NCBI GenBank assembly: GCA_944472155.2
Contig: OX235279.1
Location: 150,744,199-150,808,198, forward strand
Reading direction: 5' to 3'
Length of the DNA: 64,000 nt
Source of the DNA: Trichobilharzia szidati
Taxonomy: Eukaryota; Platyhelminthes; Trematoda; Strigeidida; Schistosomatidae
Positions 52,690-62,115 of the stretch are shown one piece after another (the first letter of the stretch is position 1; each line of letters starts with the position of its first letter). The notes under the pieces are model-generated. The model searched no databases, had not been told where the DNA came from, and was given only the letters and a program-made list of their open reading frames with translations. The position numbers were made by a program, and so were the translations under genes.

Positions 52690-52910
52690 ATTAATATGAC
52701 CCGTTGCACAAGAGGTGGCTCTCGTGGCCCAAGTGGTCTAGTGGATAACGCTTTGGCGTTTGATACTATGGGCACTGGGTTCGAGCGTCGGTGGGAACAT
52801 CATCACTCACTGAGGAATGCAGGTACATCCAGATGACGAGTCCCAAATAGGACGAAATGTGCATCCTGGATTCCATTGCTAGTCATCATCCACCAATTAA
52901 CTTTAAAGAA
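52690..52910 (+). mobile_element. SINE-A (Sm-alpha-like) copy with near-complete hammerhead
   Basis: The reference copy of family A. Head: GTTGCACAAGAGGTGGCTCT, A box TGGCCCAAGTGG followed by TCTAGTGGATAACGC, B box GGGTTCGAGCGTC. Then ATCATCACTCACTGAGGAAT, the hammerhead at 52,827-52,871, and ATTGCTAGTCATCATCCACC. The layout (pol III tRNA-type boxes followed by a hammerhead) is that of the Schistosoma Sm-alpha repeats. Confidence 0.85.
52827..52871 (+). ncRNA. Hammerhead ribozyme of SINE-A, one core change
   Basis: Stem I ATCCAG (52,827-52,832) with CTGGAT (52,866-52,871), six pairs; core ATGACGA at 52,833-52,839, i.e. CTGANGA with only the first C replaced by A; stem II GTCC/GGAC around CAAATA (52,840-52,853); GAAA at 52,854-52,857; stem III ATG/CAT around TG; cleavage-type C at 52,865. 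All stems are complete. In known hammerheads the changed C pairs with the catalytic G, so this copy is probably inactive. Confidence 0.85.
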
Positions 52911-53094
52911 AATATTTGCATACAATGGTAAAGGAGTTACGTAATAATGACGAGAGATGCTTCAGATGATGAGTAACAAATAAATGGCGGAACAATGTAT
53001 TGAGTTCAACTCAAATCATAGAATCTAGAGACAAGCAAACATACAAATTATAAAAGGGGGTTGAGGTTAAAGCCAAGAATTACGTAATTTCTTT

Positions 53095-53375
53095 ACCATT
53101 ATATGCAAACATTTACTTCGTTTAAAATTGAACTCCTTGTGTAAAAACTGTATAAGCGTAATTTTCTGAGCACTGTTCACTAAGTCCAGAATCTCCTGTC
53201 AACTGACATCATGTAAAATATGCAAGTGTGTTAAAAATTTTCTGTACATAAACCTAATAATTTACTTAGGCTGTAAGCGGCTGATGAGAAGACAACGAAA
53301 TAAGCAATGATGGTACCATATTATTTTGCAGACTTGTTGTTCTTGCTTTATTCAAATTCGTAAAGGGGAATAAAT
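53095..53375 (+). repeat. Terminal-repeat-like sequence F, copy 3
   Basis: Matches 51,290-51,560 over its whole length. Contains GGCTGATGAGAAGACAACGA followed by AATAAGC, where a canonical CTGATGA and GAAA are present but the intervening nine bases do not make a proper stem II. Confidence 0.75.
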
Positions 53376-54084
53376 GCATGAAGATACGAATTATACATTT
53401 AGAAATGAAAATGACTTGTTTGATGCTGAGGCCTTTTAATCCCCAGAAATTCAATTCAATTATGTTGCAGCTTCAGGCAATTTATTTACTTGGGATAAAT
53501 ACGCTAGAGATTGGGTCCCATAGACCTGCAGCAAAATTACTGTTGTTTATATCTCTTGTGCACTGAACACTATGTAATGAGACATGATGTTGAAACGCTT
53601 CAAATCACCTAAACTGACGTATCATTTTCTTGAGACACTTTACTAATAAGCTAATTAGTATGTACCACTTTTTAAAGCATTTTTGATCGTGATATTGTTT
53701 TAATCCTAAGAAGCTCAGTAAAATTAAACCTCAAATTATCATCCTCTATGGGAATATAAAATTGATGAAGTAGTATCATTCGTGAATAGAAAAAAGAACT
53801 CGAAACTTGTATAGTTGAGAAAAGAGGATAACTTTTTTATTTGAAAAAAAAAATTAAGACACGATGTAACAAAATATATTTGTCGTTAAACAATTCATAA
53901 AGTTTATTTGTTCGGAAGTCTAAAAAAATAAAATATTTGAACAAACAACTGTTTCCTTTCTAAGAAAGTTAAATTTCTTTTTAAAGATGATAATAATCTT
54001 TGCTGTGTCTCATTTCAGACAGAAATTTAAGAATAGTTAAACTAATTTCGCAGTCTAACATAAATTGTATATTTCATATTCAAA
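53376..54084. other. Unassigned AT-rich stretch
   Basis: Nothing recognised before the PLE RT begins. Confidence 0.35.
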
Positions 54085-54965
54085 GTCATTTAGAAGGAAT
54101 CCCTGTACAATCTAGTTTTCAGTCTTGTTGAAACAAAAATGTTTCCACAGCGTGGAGATATGTGGATGACACTTTCACACTGTTAAAAACAGAATATATC
54201 TCTAGCTTCTTGACAAATGTAAACTCACTAGTCGAGGGAATAAAATTCGCATTTGAATCGGAAAATGAACAAGGAGAATTGGCTATCTTAGATTGCAAAA
54301 TAAAACAAATAGAAGGTAAACTGCAAACTAGCGTTTCTAAAAAGTCAACGCATTCTGCTAATAGATATTTAGACTTTAATTCATCTCATCCGTTATCTAA
54401 GTAGTACAACAAAATACCTAAACGATGAAATGAAACAGATAGAAGAAGCGTTGGTATCAAATAAATATGTTATAAAATTCATTAGGAAGATCAGAAAAGG
54501 TCAAAAAAAATAATGTTTAAACTTACAATGATAACATAAATAAGAGAGAATATAAGGTATCTGCAGTTCTACCACATAAGGAGGGGACATCTGAGACCCT
54601 ACGTAGGACTCTTAATAAAGCAGGAATAAAGGTGCCATTCAAACGTACAAACTCACTCAGGGACAAGCTCTGTACGCTAAAAGACCCAGTGGACCCAATT
54701 AAACAAAATAATATAATTTACAAAATACCTTGCAATGACTGTGAGTGTGGTCAACTACATAGGTAAAACTAGTAGATCGGGGGTAGTGAGATTGTCAGAA
54801 CATAAGAATTTAGCTAAGGTAAGAATGTTTGACCCTGAGAAAATAAGTAATTTAGAAAACGTTCAGCAGTTGCACTGCACGCATTAACACACAACCACAC
54901 AATAGGGTGTGAGCGGGTTAAAATTTTGAGAGGTAATATAGGTAGGTGAAGTTGGAGACTCATAC
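54085..54965 (+). mobile_element. PLE (RT palm to GIY-YIG), YIGKT lineage
   Basis: Plus strand: RYVDDTFTLLKTEYISSFLT (active-site box intact), IKFAFESENEQGELAILDCK, KKSTHSANRYLDFNSSHPLS (thumb block), then after frameshifts ETLRRTLNKAGIKVPFK, NNIIYKIPCNDCE and, one frame over, NYIGKTSRSGVVRLSEHKNL. Both Cys, the I-Y element and Y-I-G are preserved. This lineage differs from the others in the window by the YIGKT and the AGI-V-F/K linker. A 5' truncation removes the RT fingers. Confidence 0.85.
54162..54404 (+). pseudogene. PLE RT palm/thumb fragment
   Basis: An 80-residue frame beginning at the active-site box (VDDTFTLLK) and ending after the thumb block SNRYLDFNSSHPLSK-type sequence. The tyrosine of the YVDD box lies just upstream of the Met, so the Met is internal and the true frame extends left. 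The frame is lost at 54,404. Confidence 0.8.
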
Positions 54966-55169
54966 TCGCTTATAACTTGGAAAATGAATCAGTTCACTGA
55001 GGGTAACTGGCTCGTGTGTAATTTTTGCATATTTATGAAAACAAAATATAGGTGTTAAGGTAGATATTACTCTCAGATATTGTCGCATCTCAGTGACCAA
55101 ATTTATAACAGGAGCGGTCTTTACGAAAAGAAAATGTTGCACATAAGACTGCATAACCAGAGATAATTA

Positions 55170-55935
55170 AGAAGTAGGAATTCCAACCCATTCTATGTGT
55201 ATCTACCAGTTTACTTGCTCATGTTCAGCGAGACATATGGGTCGTTCGATGTAGGTTTTATGTAAAAGAGTCAAAGAACATTATCCCGCTCAGCTACGAC
55301 AACGTAACAGTGGACCAATAAAGAGTGGTATGAATGAACATATTGTCAGCACTAGTCACTCAGTCAGGAGAATTCATTGTCATTTACAAAGTCCAAAGAA
55401 ACCTCCCGAAAACGGTAAATTTCCGTGTACTTTGTATTGCCGAAGCCTTAGCGATCCGGATAGAAAACCCTGATTTATGTACACAGAAGAAACTTCTCCA
55501 ACTCCCACTTCTACCTTGGGTATAATTTCAGGTTCTACTACTGTGTTAATAACGCTTTTTTGAAATTCTGTATGCCTTTCAAGTAACATCTTTTTCTTAA
55601 CCAACCATTTATTTACTCTTTTTACCTATTACATAATTCATTTTGAACACGTATCTCCATGCTCATTCAGTGCCTTCCTACTTTTCTGGTGTCTTTCCTA
55701 TTACGCAACCCTTGTCAGTACTCACCAATCTTCACAACATAGTTACAGTTTGATTATTTATCACATTTTTGAAACATCTTGATGACGTGAACAATAACCC
55801 TAAATGATTTTAATTTTTCTTTGACAATCCTAATGTACACACAAAAAATAATTATATTTAAATGCGATTGTACAGCTAAGCGAATGAATTCGCCGAAAAG
55901 AGACTCTTCACTGAACTTCTTTGTTCTTATATGCA
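55170..55935 (+). mobile_element. PLE GIY-YIG endonuclease fragment with terminal repeat
   Basis: Plus-strand frames: SMCIYQFTCSCSARHMGRSM (I-Y, both Cys, H-M-G for Y-I-G), KRVKEHYPAQLRQRNSGPIK, and after a frameshift VLCIAEALAIRIENPDLCTQ KKLL. It is followed by about 400 bp of terminal sequence (55,540-55,935) that recurs at 61,440-61,810, including GTACAGCTAAGCGAATGAAT and TCGCCGAAAAGAGACTCTTC. The RT is missing. Confidence 0.8.
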
Positions 55936-56079
55936 TTTAAATGATTTAAATGGTCTCCACCTTTATGAACCACTCAGCTTATGAGATTCTGATGTATTTA
56001 AAATCCATTAACAGCTGATTTGTTCTGTTTCTGTTTTTCTGTGATGATTTAAACACTTCATTTCTTGATTGGACACTAG

Positions 56080-56400
56080 TTAGTAGCTAGTATTATGTGT
56101 CTAGTCCTTTGTTTAGTGCAGGCTGAATTCTGTCAGTCATGATGGCCACAACACCAGTGACTAGATATATAATACTATTTACTGACTAGTATCCAATCAA
56201 AGTATCTAACACGGCGAGCCCGAATAGCCTAGTGGTAACGTCTCTGACTGCATGACTAGATGATACGGGTTCGAATCTCATAGGGTACATGAATTCCTTC
56301 AAGGTTAAAGACATGCCTTGCTGCCTGGTGAGTGCCAATAAACATGAAACCTGGGTCCAAAGCTTCCTGCTGATTGCTTCTTAAAGTTTAATATCAAATA
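56080..56400 (+). mobile_element. SINE-D copy, plus, best head
   Basis: Contains GACTAGTATCCAATCAAAGT as the unit boundary, an A-box TAGCCTAGTGGTAACG (56,225-56,240), a near-canonical B box GGTTCGAATCT (56,268-56,278), AATTCCTTCAAGG, and the hammerhead at 56,320-56,365, then TTCCTGCTGATTGCTTC. This copy defines family D. Confidence 0.8.
56320..56365 (+). ncRNA. Degenerate hammerhead ribozyme of SINE-D
   Basis: Core CTGGTGA at 56,325-56,331 (single change, A to G); stem II shortened to GTG/CAT; GAAA intact at 56,346-56,349; stem III ACC/GGT around TG, all pairs; cleavage-type C at 56,357. Stem I is not clean in this copy. Confidence 0.65.
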
Positions 56401-56579
56401 CTTCATTCGAATACCATATGTAACAAATGTGCTAATAAAGTGATAACTTGAAAGGTGGATAATACTCATAAAATATGCAGATGTTTTGAAACCCTGCATT
56501 TAAAATCAACTTGACCCCTTATAAACATGTATATTGACACCAGAAATTTGTGATCACCTCTAGCTGAAGTTATTCTTTT

Positions 56580-56735
56580 TATTCCTTTGAGTTCCAAGTA
56601 GGCTTCAAGCTTGAACTTAGGAGTTTCAGTAGCAGTGGTGTTATTACGTTTTAGGAGTGAGTCGGTCGGGGATCGAGCCTCGGATAACAGGCATGCTTGA
56701 CGATCATTCTACCACTGAACCGCCGATGTACTCTA
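56580..56735 (-). mobile_element. SINE-C copy, minus, internally deleted
   Basis: Minus-strand head CATCGGCGGTTCAGTGGTAG, AATGATCGTCAAGCATGCC, close to tRNA-Gly, with T arm GGCTCGATCCCCGACCGAC. The 3' part is short: CTCCTAAGTTCAAGCTTGAA, GCCTACTTGGAACTCAAAGG. Confidence 0.75.
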
Positions 56736-57179
56736 TACTTCACGGACAGTTTTGGTATTTTCTCAATATCAAAACCGTCAAGCACAATGTATTGTCATTT
56801 AGCTTAGCAATCATTTTCTGCATATAAGGGATAGATTCGAGTGAACAACGTCAGGAACCAGTGAAAGCATCCATTTTATTGTACCACTTGAGTTTTTATA
56901 CGTTATTTCCTTTTTGAATCTTGTAACAAAACTGAACTGCATTTAAAACAATTAGTTCCCTTTATGAATATAGACAAAGCAATAAGGAGACGTGATTTGG
57001 CTGAATCGTGTAATGTATTTGCACAACACATTGCAAACAATCTGGTCACACATGGTCTAGTCATAGGGATATATATTAAATAATAAAGGGTTAAAAGGTA
57101 GAAAATAAACTTAGGTCAAGTTGAAAGGACATATTCAAGGTCAAAATAACAGCTGGAAATCACTAAACCAAAGAAGGGA
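56736..57179. other. Unassigned stretch
   Basis: May include PLE terminal sequence of the minus-strand element to its right, but I found no second copy to prove it. Confidence 0.3.
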
Positions 57180-57229
57180 GATAATAGTGCATCTACCCTG
57201 GTATCAAAACAAAGTTTATCAAGGAAGGT

Positions 57230-57694
57230 TTAGTGTGATGACGAATTGTTTTTGAACGCATGAAGGTAGTTTAAACTTCCCATTGCCAGGTAGGGCTTCC
57301 ATAAACACGTTTTATAGATAGGTTTAAAAGATGTGTAAACATCAATTGTGTGTCTTGTCCCTATAATATGTTTCACAACAGAGTAGCTAGGTGGTATCGT
57401 CTCATCAATAATGGGTTCTCGAGATTCTGTTTGTTTCTGAAGCAATTTAAGAATATGGTCTGAAGCCCTTGCTTGCAGAGATCGATGAGTCCTCGCAATG
57501 TATGTGCGTCCACACGTACATTCGAACTGGTTAATACGGTGGTATGCGACATTATTTTTCGCATGTTCTAAGGGCTTAGATGGATATATTGGCTTCACAT
57601 TCTTAATTATTATGAACTTAGCTGCATAAAAAGTATTTTTAACAGCAGCTTTCAACCGTTGTCCAGTTACTAAGTTGCTGTGATCATACCACAT
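57230..57694 (-). pseudogene. PLE GIY-YIG endonuclease (YIARTHRS type)
   Basis: 154-residue open frame: GQRLKAAVKNTFYAAKFIII (linker), KPIYPSKPLEHAKNN, RINQFECTCGRTYIARTHRS LQARASDHILKLL, and HTIDVYTSFKPIYKT. The I-Y element is now I-N, YIG is Y-I-A, and E-H is D-H; the Cys pair is kept. These substitutions would weaken or remove nuclease activity. The same lineage is represented at 40.97-41.40 kb. Confidence 0.85.
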
Positions 57695-57893
57695 AGGGTG
57701 GCTTGATATAAACGTCTTTCTTAGTGGCTAGTTGAAGAGTGGGTCTTGGTGTTCTGACTACTTTATATCTCCTGATGAACTTGTCTGGATAACTGTTATC
57801 AACCAGAGTTTGTGTCAACGTTCTTTCTTCCTCATCAAGTGTGTCTTCAGTGCATATTCGTTTTGGATTCTGCTGAAGAGGTACCTCACTCAC
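57684..57893 (-). pseudogene. PLE linker fragment
   Basis: 69-residue frame between RT and endonuclease: EDTLDEEERTLTQTLVDNSY, PDKFIRRYK (the L-x-x-N-x-Y-P-x-x-F-I block) and RPTLQLATKKDVYIKPPYV. It overlaps the endonuclease frame by one frameshift. Confidence 0.75.
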
Positions 57894-58140
57894 TAAGGCT
57901 CTTTTGTACCGAACAGGGCAGAAACTGTGATAATTAAGACACTGTCCTGTTCAGATAGCTTTTCTATAAATATATCTTTTTATTGATCCATCAGGCCGTT
58001 GACTAAGCAAACATAAACAGTTATCTTTCTCTTCTACAGACGTAATTGATGTGGTATTCTGAACTTCATTCATTCGATCTAAAATTGAGGTAGCAGGAAA
58101 AGGCTTATCACTTTTGATTACAATGCCGTCGATATATTTC

Positions 58141-58623
58141 CTATAAAGTGCTGCATTTTCGATTGAGTCTTCCGATAAACAACGTATAGGTATCCACTAA
58201 AAGGGGCCCTAACAAGCTTCCTATAGCGACATCATCTACCTGACGGAAACAATCGCCTTCAAGTGTTAATCTAAGGTTGCTAGTACATGGAAGTAATAAA
58301 TCCCTTAAATAAGATATAGGCGACGGAATGAAAAAGTGATGAGTGGAAATGTAATCACACAAAATGTCAACTGTTTTAAGTAAAGGCACATTAGTGAATA
58401 AAGAGTTTACATCAAAAGAACACATATTTTTATGCATAATATTAACATCATCAAGATAATTGATCAGTTCAAATGTATTTTTTAATAAATACTTTCGGAA
58501 TTGTGTTTTAACTGGGTGTAATAATTCTACTAACCATTTAGCAAGTTTATGTGTTGAAGATCCGCACATCGACAGTATAGGACGTGGAAGATTACTGGGT
58601 TTATGTGTTTTGCTAAACCACAC
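58141..58623 (-). pseudogene. PLE RT fingers/palm
   Basis: 160-residue frame. LPRPILSMCGSSTHKLAKWL (R-P-I-x-S), LKNTFELINYLDDVNIMHKN, SFDVNSLFTNVPLLKTVDIL (palm motif A, Asp present), FIPSPISYLRDLLLPCTSNL, DDVAIGSLLGPLLVDTY (G-x-x-L-x-P). The usual Y-K-Q-x-D-G-V-A-M-G-S-P-L-G-P is here Q-V-D-D-V-A-I-G-S-L-L-G-P. The frame stops just before the YIDG box. Confidence 0.9.
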
Positions 58624-58892
58624 ATATGTGGGAATTTACATTCCGATGGTTTTAAACAGTCAAATGTATCTTTAATTATAGCATTTAGGCCAAGAAGCTT
58701 CACTAGATTAGCTGTCATTGTGCCTTGCAACAACTGAGTATCTTCTAAAGAGGAATCATGGCTGAATTTACTTTTATCGTCAAGAATAGATAACATTTTG
58801 GATTTGAACTCACTTTTGTTCATGATGACGACTCCACAACCTTTATCTGGTTTAGTAATTGTTATATTTGGGTTTTTCCGTAGCTCTTTCAA
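58530..58892 (-). pseudogene. PLE RT N-terminal block
   Basis: 120-residue frame starting KELRKNPNITITKPDKGCGV VIMNKSEF, the diagnostic N-terminal motif of PLE and related RTs (K-A-D-K-G-x-x-x-V), followed by a helix-rich segment and CKFPHMCGLAKHINP. Overlaps the next frame by about 90 bases through a frameshift. Confidence 0.9.
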
Positions 58893-58955
58893 AGCTTTGA
58901 ATTGATTGGAAGTTAAAGTGCTTTTTTCTTTTAAATGGTTGTTTGAAAATTGGTG

Positions 58956-59386
58956 ATGTTCATTACATGTAAATTTTTATGATTAAGTCATTTTGTTTTA
59001 ATCTTTGAGTATTGGAAACGCGGAATCTGTGTTTGGATTAATTTCAGTGAAAATGCGGTTACACAATATATTAAAAATATAGACACTTTAAACGCGTTCC
59101 GAAATTACTAATTCTGAATGCCTTTTGAACTGACAATTATAGCGCCCTAAACAACTAACAGTTACGTGGTAATACAGAAAATAATTTTAAAACCTTTTGT
59201 GCTTATGGAAGGAAGAAAGAATTTTCTGTGTTAAGGTGCAACATGGTGTAACTAACAACAGTTATTAATAAATTTCAAGACAGATGAAGTCTGAAATTCG
59301 ACTTATTTCCATTTTAATTCGATTTCATGCAACTAAAATATCACGAGAAAAATTTTCTTACAAAAGCACATTAAGAAGATAATCAG
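58956..59386. other. Unassigned AT-rich stretch between opposed PLEs
   Basis: It separates the minus-strand PLE at 57.2-58.9 kb and the plus-strand PLE at 59.4 kb. No shared terminal sequence was found. Confidence 0.3.
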
Positions 59387-59607
59387 TTGAAATCAGCATA
59401 CAATGGAAATATATTGCTGCACACTTCAAGAATCAATGAGTTGTTGTTGAGCAAAAATGGGTCTAAAGCTAATGATCTGTGCATCCAAACTGCTGATATT
59501 TTCATGCAAAGTTTGGAAAATGGTCCATTGGCAGCTTTCTTCTGTACAACAGGTACGCTGATGATACTTTTATTATATGTGATAACAAATGTCCTTCAAG
59601 CTCTCAA

Positions 59608-60258
59608 TTGCTGCCACCCAGCCATCAAATTTACAATAAAATGGGAACCGGACAGACAGTCTGCTTTCTGGATGTTCGACTAACAAAGAAGATTAGTGGG
59701 ACTTTGAACAGATCATTATATAGAAAGCGTACTTTGAACCAGCGGTTGACAAAAGTTTACGGTGGGGTACCCGTCAAATGCAAGCGGAACCTGATAATGT
59801 CTGTTAAGACTTGGATCCTGAGAATCTGCAGACCTGGTTCAGCAGATGAAGAGATCACTGTTTTGAGTAAGACACTACTTGAAAATAGATACCCCCGACG
59901 CTTTATAGATGAGAACATAAAGACTGAACCCAACAAAGAACACCTCATCTCTGATCCGGACAAGATGCTACACATGAATATGGCGTTGAAGGACAACCTT
60001 CTAGCCAACACCCTGGAGAAAAGAATATGTAACACCCTGAAAAGAACACTCTTTGCTGCTACATTACGGCTGACATTCTGCTGCCACCCAATGTTCTTCA
60101 ATAACTCTAAATATACTCTATCCCCTGTGATCACTTCTATGGGTATTTACCAACTCACTTGCTCCTGTGTATCGAGATATATATGTCATTCAATGCATGT
60201 TTTGTCTAAACGAGTCAAAGAACATTATCTCGCTTGGATACAGAAAGGAATGCTATGA
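59608..60258 (+). pseudogene. PLE RT thumb, linker and endonuclease start
   Basis: The longest open frame of the window, 216 residues. It starts in the thumb (CFLDVRLTKKISGTLNRSLY RKRTLNQ), passes through SADEEITVLSKTLLENRYPR RFIDENIK and LEKRICNTLKRTLFAATLRL, and reaches the endonuclease: SMGIYQLTCSCVSRYICHSM HVLSKRVKEHYLAW. In the endonuclease G-I-Y is intact but Y-I-G has become Y-I-C, and the C-terminal third is frameshifted. No Met-led gene is implied; it is an internal frame of the PLE. Confidence 0.85.
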
Positions 60259-60584
60259 CTGAACACATATTCAAAAGTGGTCACTCAACATCTACGAAGA
60301 ATTCATCCTTAGTTATCTAAAAAGTCAAAAGAAGCCTCCCGAAAACGGTATGCTTTAGTATACTTTGTATTGATGAGACCTTGGCGATTCAAATCGAATG
60401 CCCTGAATTTTTTACACAGAATAAACCTGGGCAAGTTAAACTGTTTTCATTTTATTGTTAATAGTATTTCATATGAACTGCGATCAAAATTTGACCGAAT
60501 AGTTCCAAAATAATTGGCCACCGATTGAGAAGTAGACAGATGTAAGAATTATGTTGTAAAATCTCCGCGAAATTGAAATAAGTA

Positions 60585-60629
60585 ATTCCAATGTTTCGTT
60601 TGGCAAACTGGTCCGAACTTCTCCAGGGC
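60585..60629 (-). ncRNA. Degenerate PLE-type hammerhead motif
   Basis: Minus strand: core CTGGAGA (one change) plus the extra A, stem II GTTCGG/CCAAAC with one mismatch, GAAACATT, and TTCC-type stem I replaced by GCCC. An older relative of the 25.35-kb motif in the same position relative to a PLE. Confidence 0.6.
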
Positions 60630-60899
60630 AAATTAATCGAAAATAAAATAATTAAAATAACAAGGATATCTCTTGTTTTTAAAAACCTTGTCCAATCATA
60701 TGAGTCATGAAACAGACATCAAAATATAATATACAAAATTGCATAAACTGTAATTAAAATTTCACCTTAGACTTCCAAACACTAGTTTACTTTTGTTAAA
60801 AACTGTAAACGCTGTGTGCTTTTTCACCAGATGTTTAGTGATTACGTTCGACTGAACTTCATAGTCGCAGATAACTGAATATGAAATACATATATTCAA

Positions 60900-61240
60900 G
60901 TGTTCGTTTGCAGGAATTTGATTAGTTACAGGATTTCATCATGAGCTGACATCGGTTAGAGAACCATTTGAAAACCACCATGGAGTACTGGATAGCTGTC
61001 TCGTCCTAGTTTGGTACCCCTCAGTGGTACGCATACACCACATGGGTTCGAACCCAGGATCTTCCGGTAGACCAGTCAGCTACTGGGAACCGATTCAATG
61101 GCCATCACATGAATTCCAACTTCTGCCAATTCACGATATAGCGCGACCGTTAGCCATTGTCATCCGTGGCGAGTATTTGTCCTCACACCTTACTTGCTGT
61201 ACCCCAGTGGTCACGACTTCTCATTAGAACTTGCGGTATC
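60900..61240 (-). mobile_element. SINE-B copy, full length, minus
   Basis: Minus strand: 5' block GAGAAGTCGTGACCACTGGG, GACAAATACTCGCCACGGAT; A box TAGCTGACTGG; B box GGGTTCGAACCC (about 61,042-61,053); hammerhead at 60,984-61,029; 3' end CAGCTCATGATGAAATCCTG. Confidence 0.85.
60984..61029 (-). ncRNA. Degenerate hammerhead ribozyme of SINE-B
   Basis: Minus strand: core CTGAGGG (one change), stem II with one inserted base (GTACC/GGAC around AAACTA), GAGA for GAAA, stem III ACAG/CTAT, then CCAGTA. Confidence 0.55.
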
Positions 61241-61439
61241 CAATTATGTGTGAATGTGTGTATTGGAAAACAACTGTAAATCGAGAATTATGTTAAGTAT
61301 GTTAGATTAGTGGCATATATTGATACTAATGAACCAGCACTTGTCGTGCACCAGCTAACATCACACCTTCACGTCTGTTCAAACATTTGGGATTTAGCCA
61401 TGTATGCACTGTTTTATGCAACTTTCGCATGATATTTAG

Positions 61440-61810
61440 TATTACCATTTCCGTAACTAACCTACTTACTTTTTTTACTCGCTACATAATTGATTTTGAT
61501 ATCTGATTCCATGCTGTTTCATTAACATCCAATTTTTTATACTATCTAACCCTAGTCAAAATTTACTGATCTCCACCCCCCTAGTTCCAACTTTGATTAT
61601 ACGTCACTTTTTTGGAAATATTTTGATGACATAAGCAATAACCCAAACTAATTTTCATTTTTGTCTGACAAACCTAATGTACACACAAATACAAAAATAA
61701 TTATGTACATTCATATATACATATACATACTTGTGATTGCTCAGCTAAGTGAATGAATTCTCCGAAAAAAGACCCTTCGCTGGACTGTTCATTCTCATAT
61801 CCGAATTCCG
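61440..61810 (+). repeat. Solitary PLE terminal repeat
   Basis: Matches 55,600-55,935 along its length: CGCTACATAATTGATTTTGA, TTTTGATGACATAAGCAATA, CCTAATGTACACACAAATAC and the motif GCTCAGCTAAGTGAATGAAT then TCTCCGAAAAAAGACCC. No PLE coding sequence lies next to it, so it looks like a solo terminal repeat or a truncated end. Confidence 0.75.
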
Positions 61811-61969
61811 ACAACATGAAATGTATCATGCCTTCAGTGTTTATTGTCTCTAGTCCATTTTTAAAGTGATGTAGAGGAGGTGTGTACCTCTAGATAAGAC
61901 TGGAATTTGTTTGGTGTTATCCAAACTTTGGTGTTAGATCATAGATGTATCTTAAACATGCTCGGTGGA

Positions 61970-62115
61970 CACCAAACAACTTCTAGCTCCACTCCCAACC
62001 TTACAGCTTTACCGAGCTTACTACTGGCTAAGAGAGTCTAAAGAGTGCGTCAGCTGAAGATCGAAAGCCTGACCATGTGCGTGGTTGACGAGTATTCTCC
62101 CACTGAGGCACCAAC
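61970..62115 (-). mobile_element. SINE-C copy, minus
   Basis: Minus strand: head GTTGGTGCCTCAGTGGGAGA, ATACTCGTCAACCACGC, a decayed B box GGCTTTCGATCTTC, then TCTTTAGACTCTCTTAGCCA. The 3' part toward 61,970 is eroded. Confidence 0.7.

Larger units (their letters stand above)
57180..58955 (-). mobile_element. Longest PLE in the window, RT fingers to endonuclease, minus
   Basis: About 1.8 kb on the minus strand covering nearly the whole PLE coding region, in at least five frames. In order: ITITKPDKGCGVVIMNKSEF, PHMCGLAKHINP, RPILSMCGSSTHKLAKWL, SFDVNSLFTNVPL (first catalytic Asp intact), VAIGSLLGPLLVDTY, then KYIDGIVIKSDKPF at about 58,121-58,140, where the second Asp of the active site is Gly; then a linker with LTQTLVDNSYPDKFIRRYK and the endonuclease. 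The copy cannot be active. Confidence 0.9.
59387..60840 (+). mobile_element. PLE (RT palm to GIY-YIG) with terminal arm
   Basis: Plus-strand PLE. CIQTADIFMQSLENGPLAAF, then, one frame over, RYADDTFIIC at 59,551-59,580 (active-site box with both Asp), LDVRLTKKISGTLNRSLYRK, the linker LSKTLLENRYPRRFIDENIK, RTLFAATLRLTFCCHPM and the endonuclease SMGIYQLTCSCVSRYICHSM. From 60,480 to 60,840 the sequence matches the left arm of the 336-bp inverted repeat at 25.3 kb, with a minus-strand hammerhead motif at 60,585-60,629. There is no second arm here. Confidence 0.85.

Noticed and set aside
53270..53310. CTGATGA...GAAA in repeat F as a hammerhead
   Set aside because: The nine bases between core and GAAA do not pair as stem II in any of the three copies, and no cleavage-type base follows stem III.
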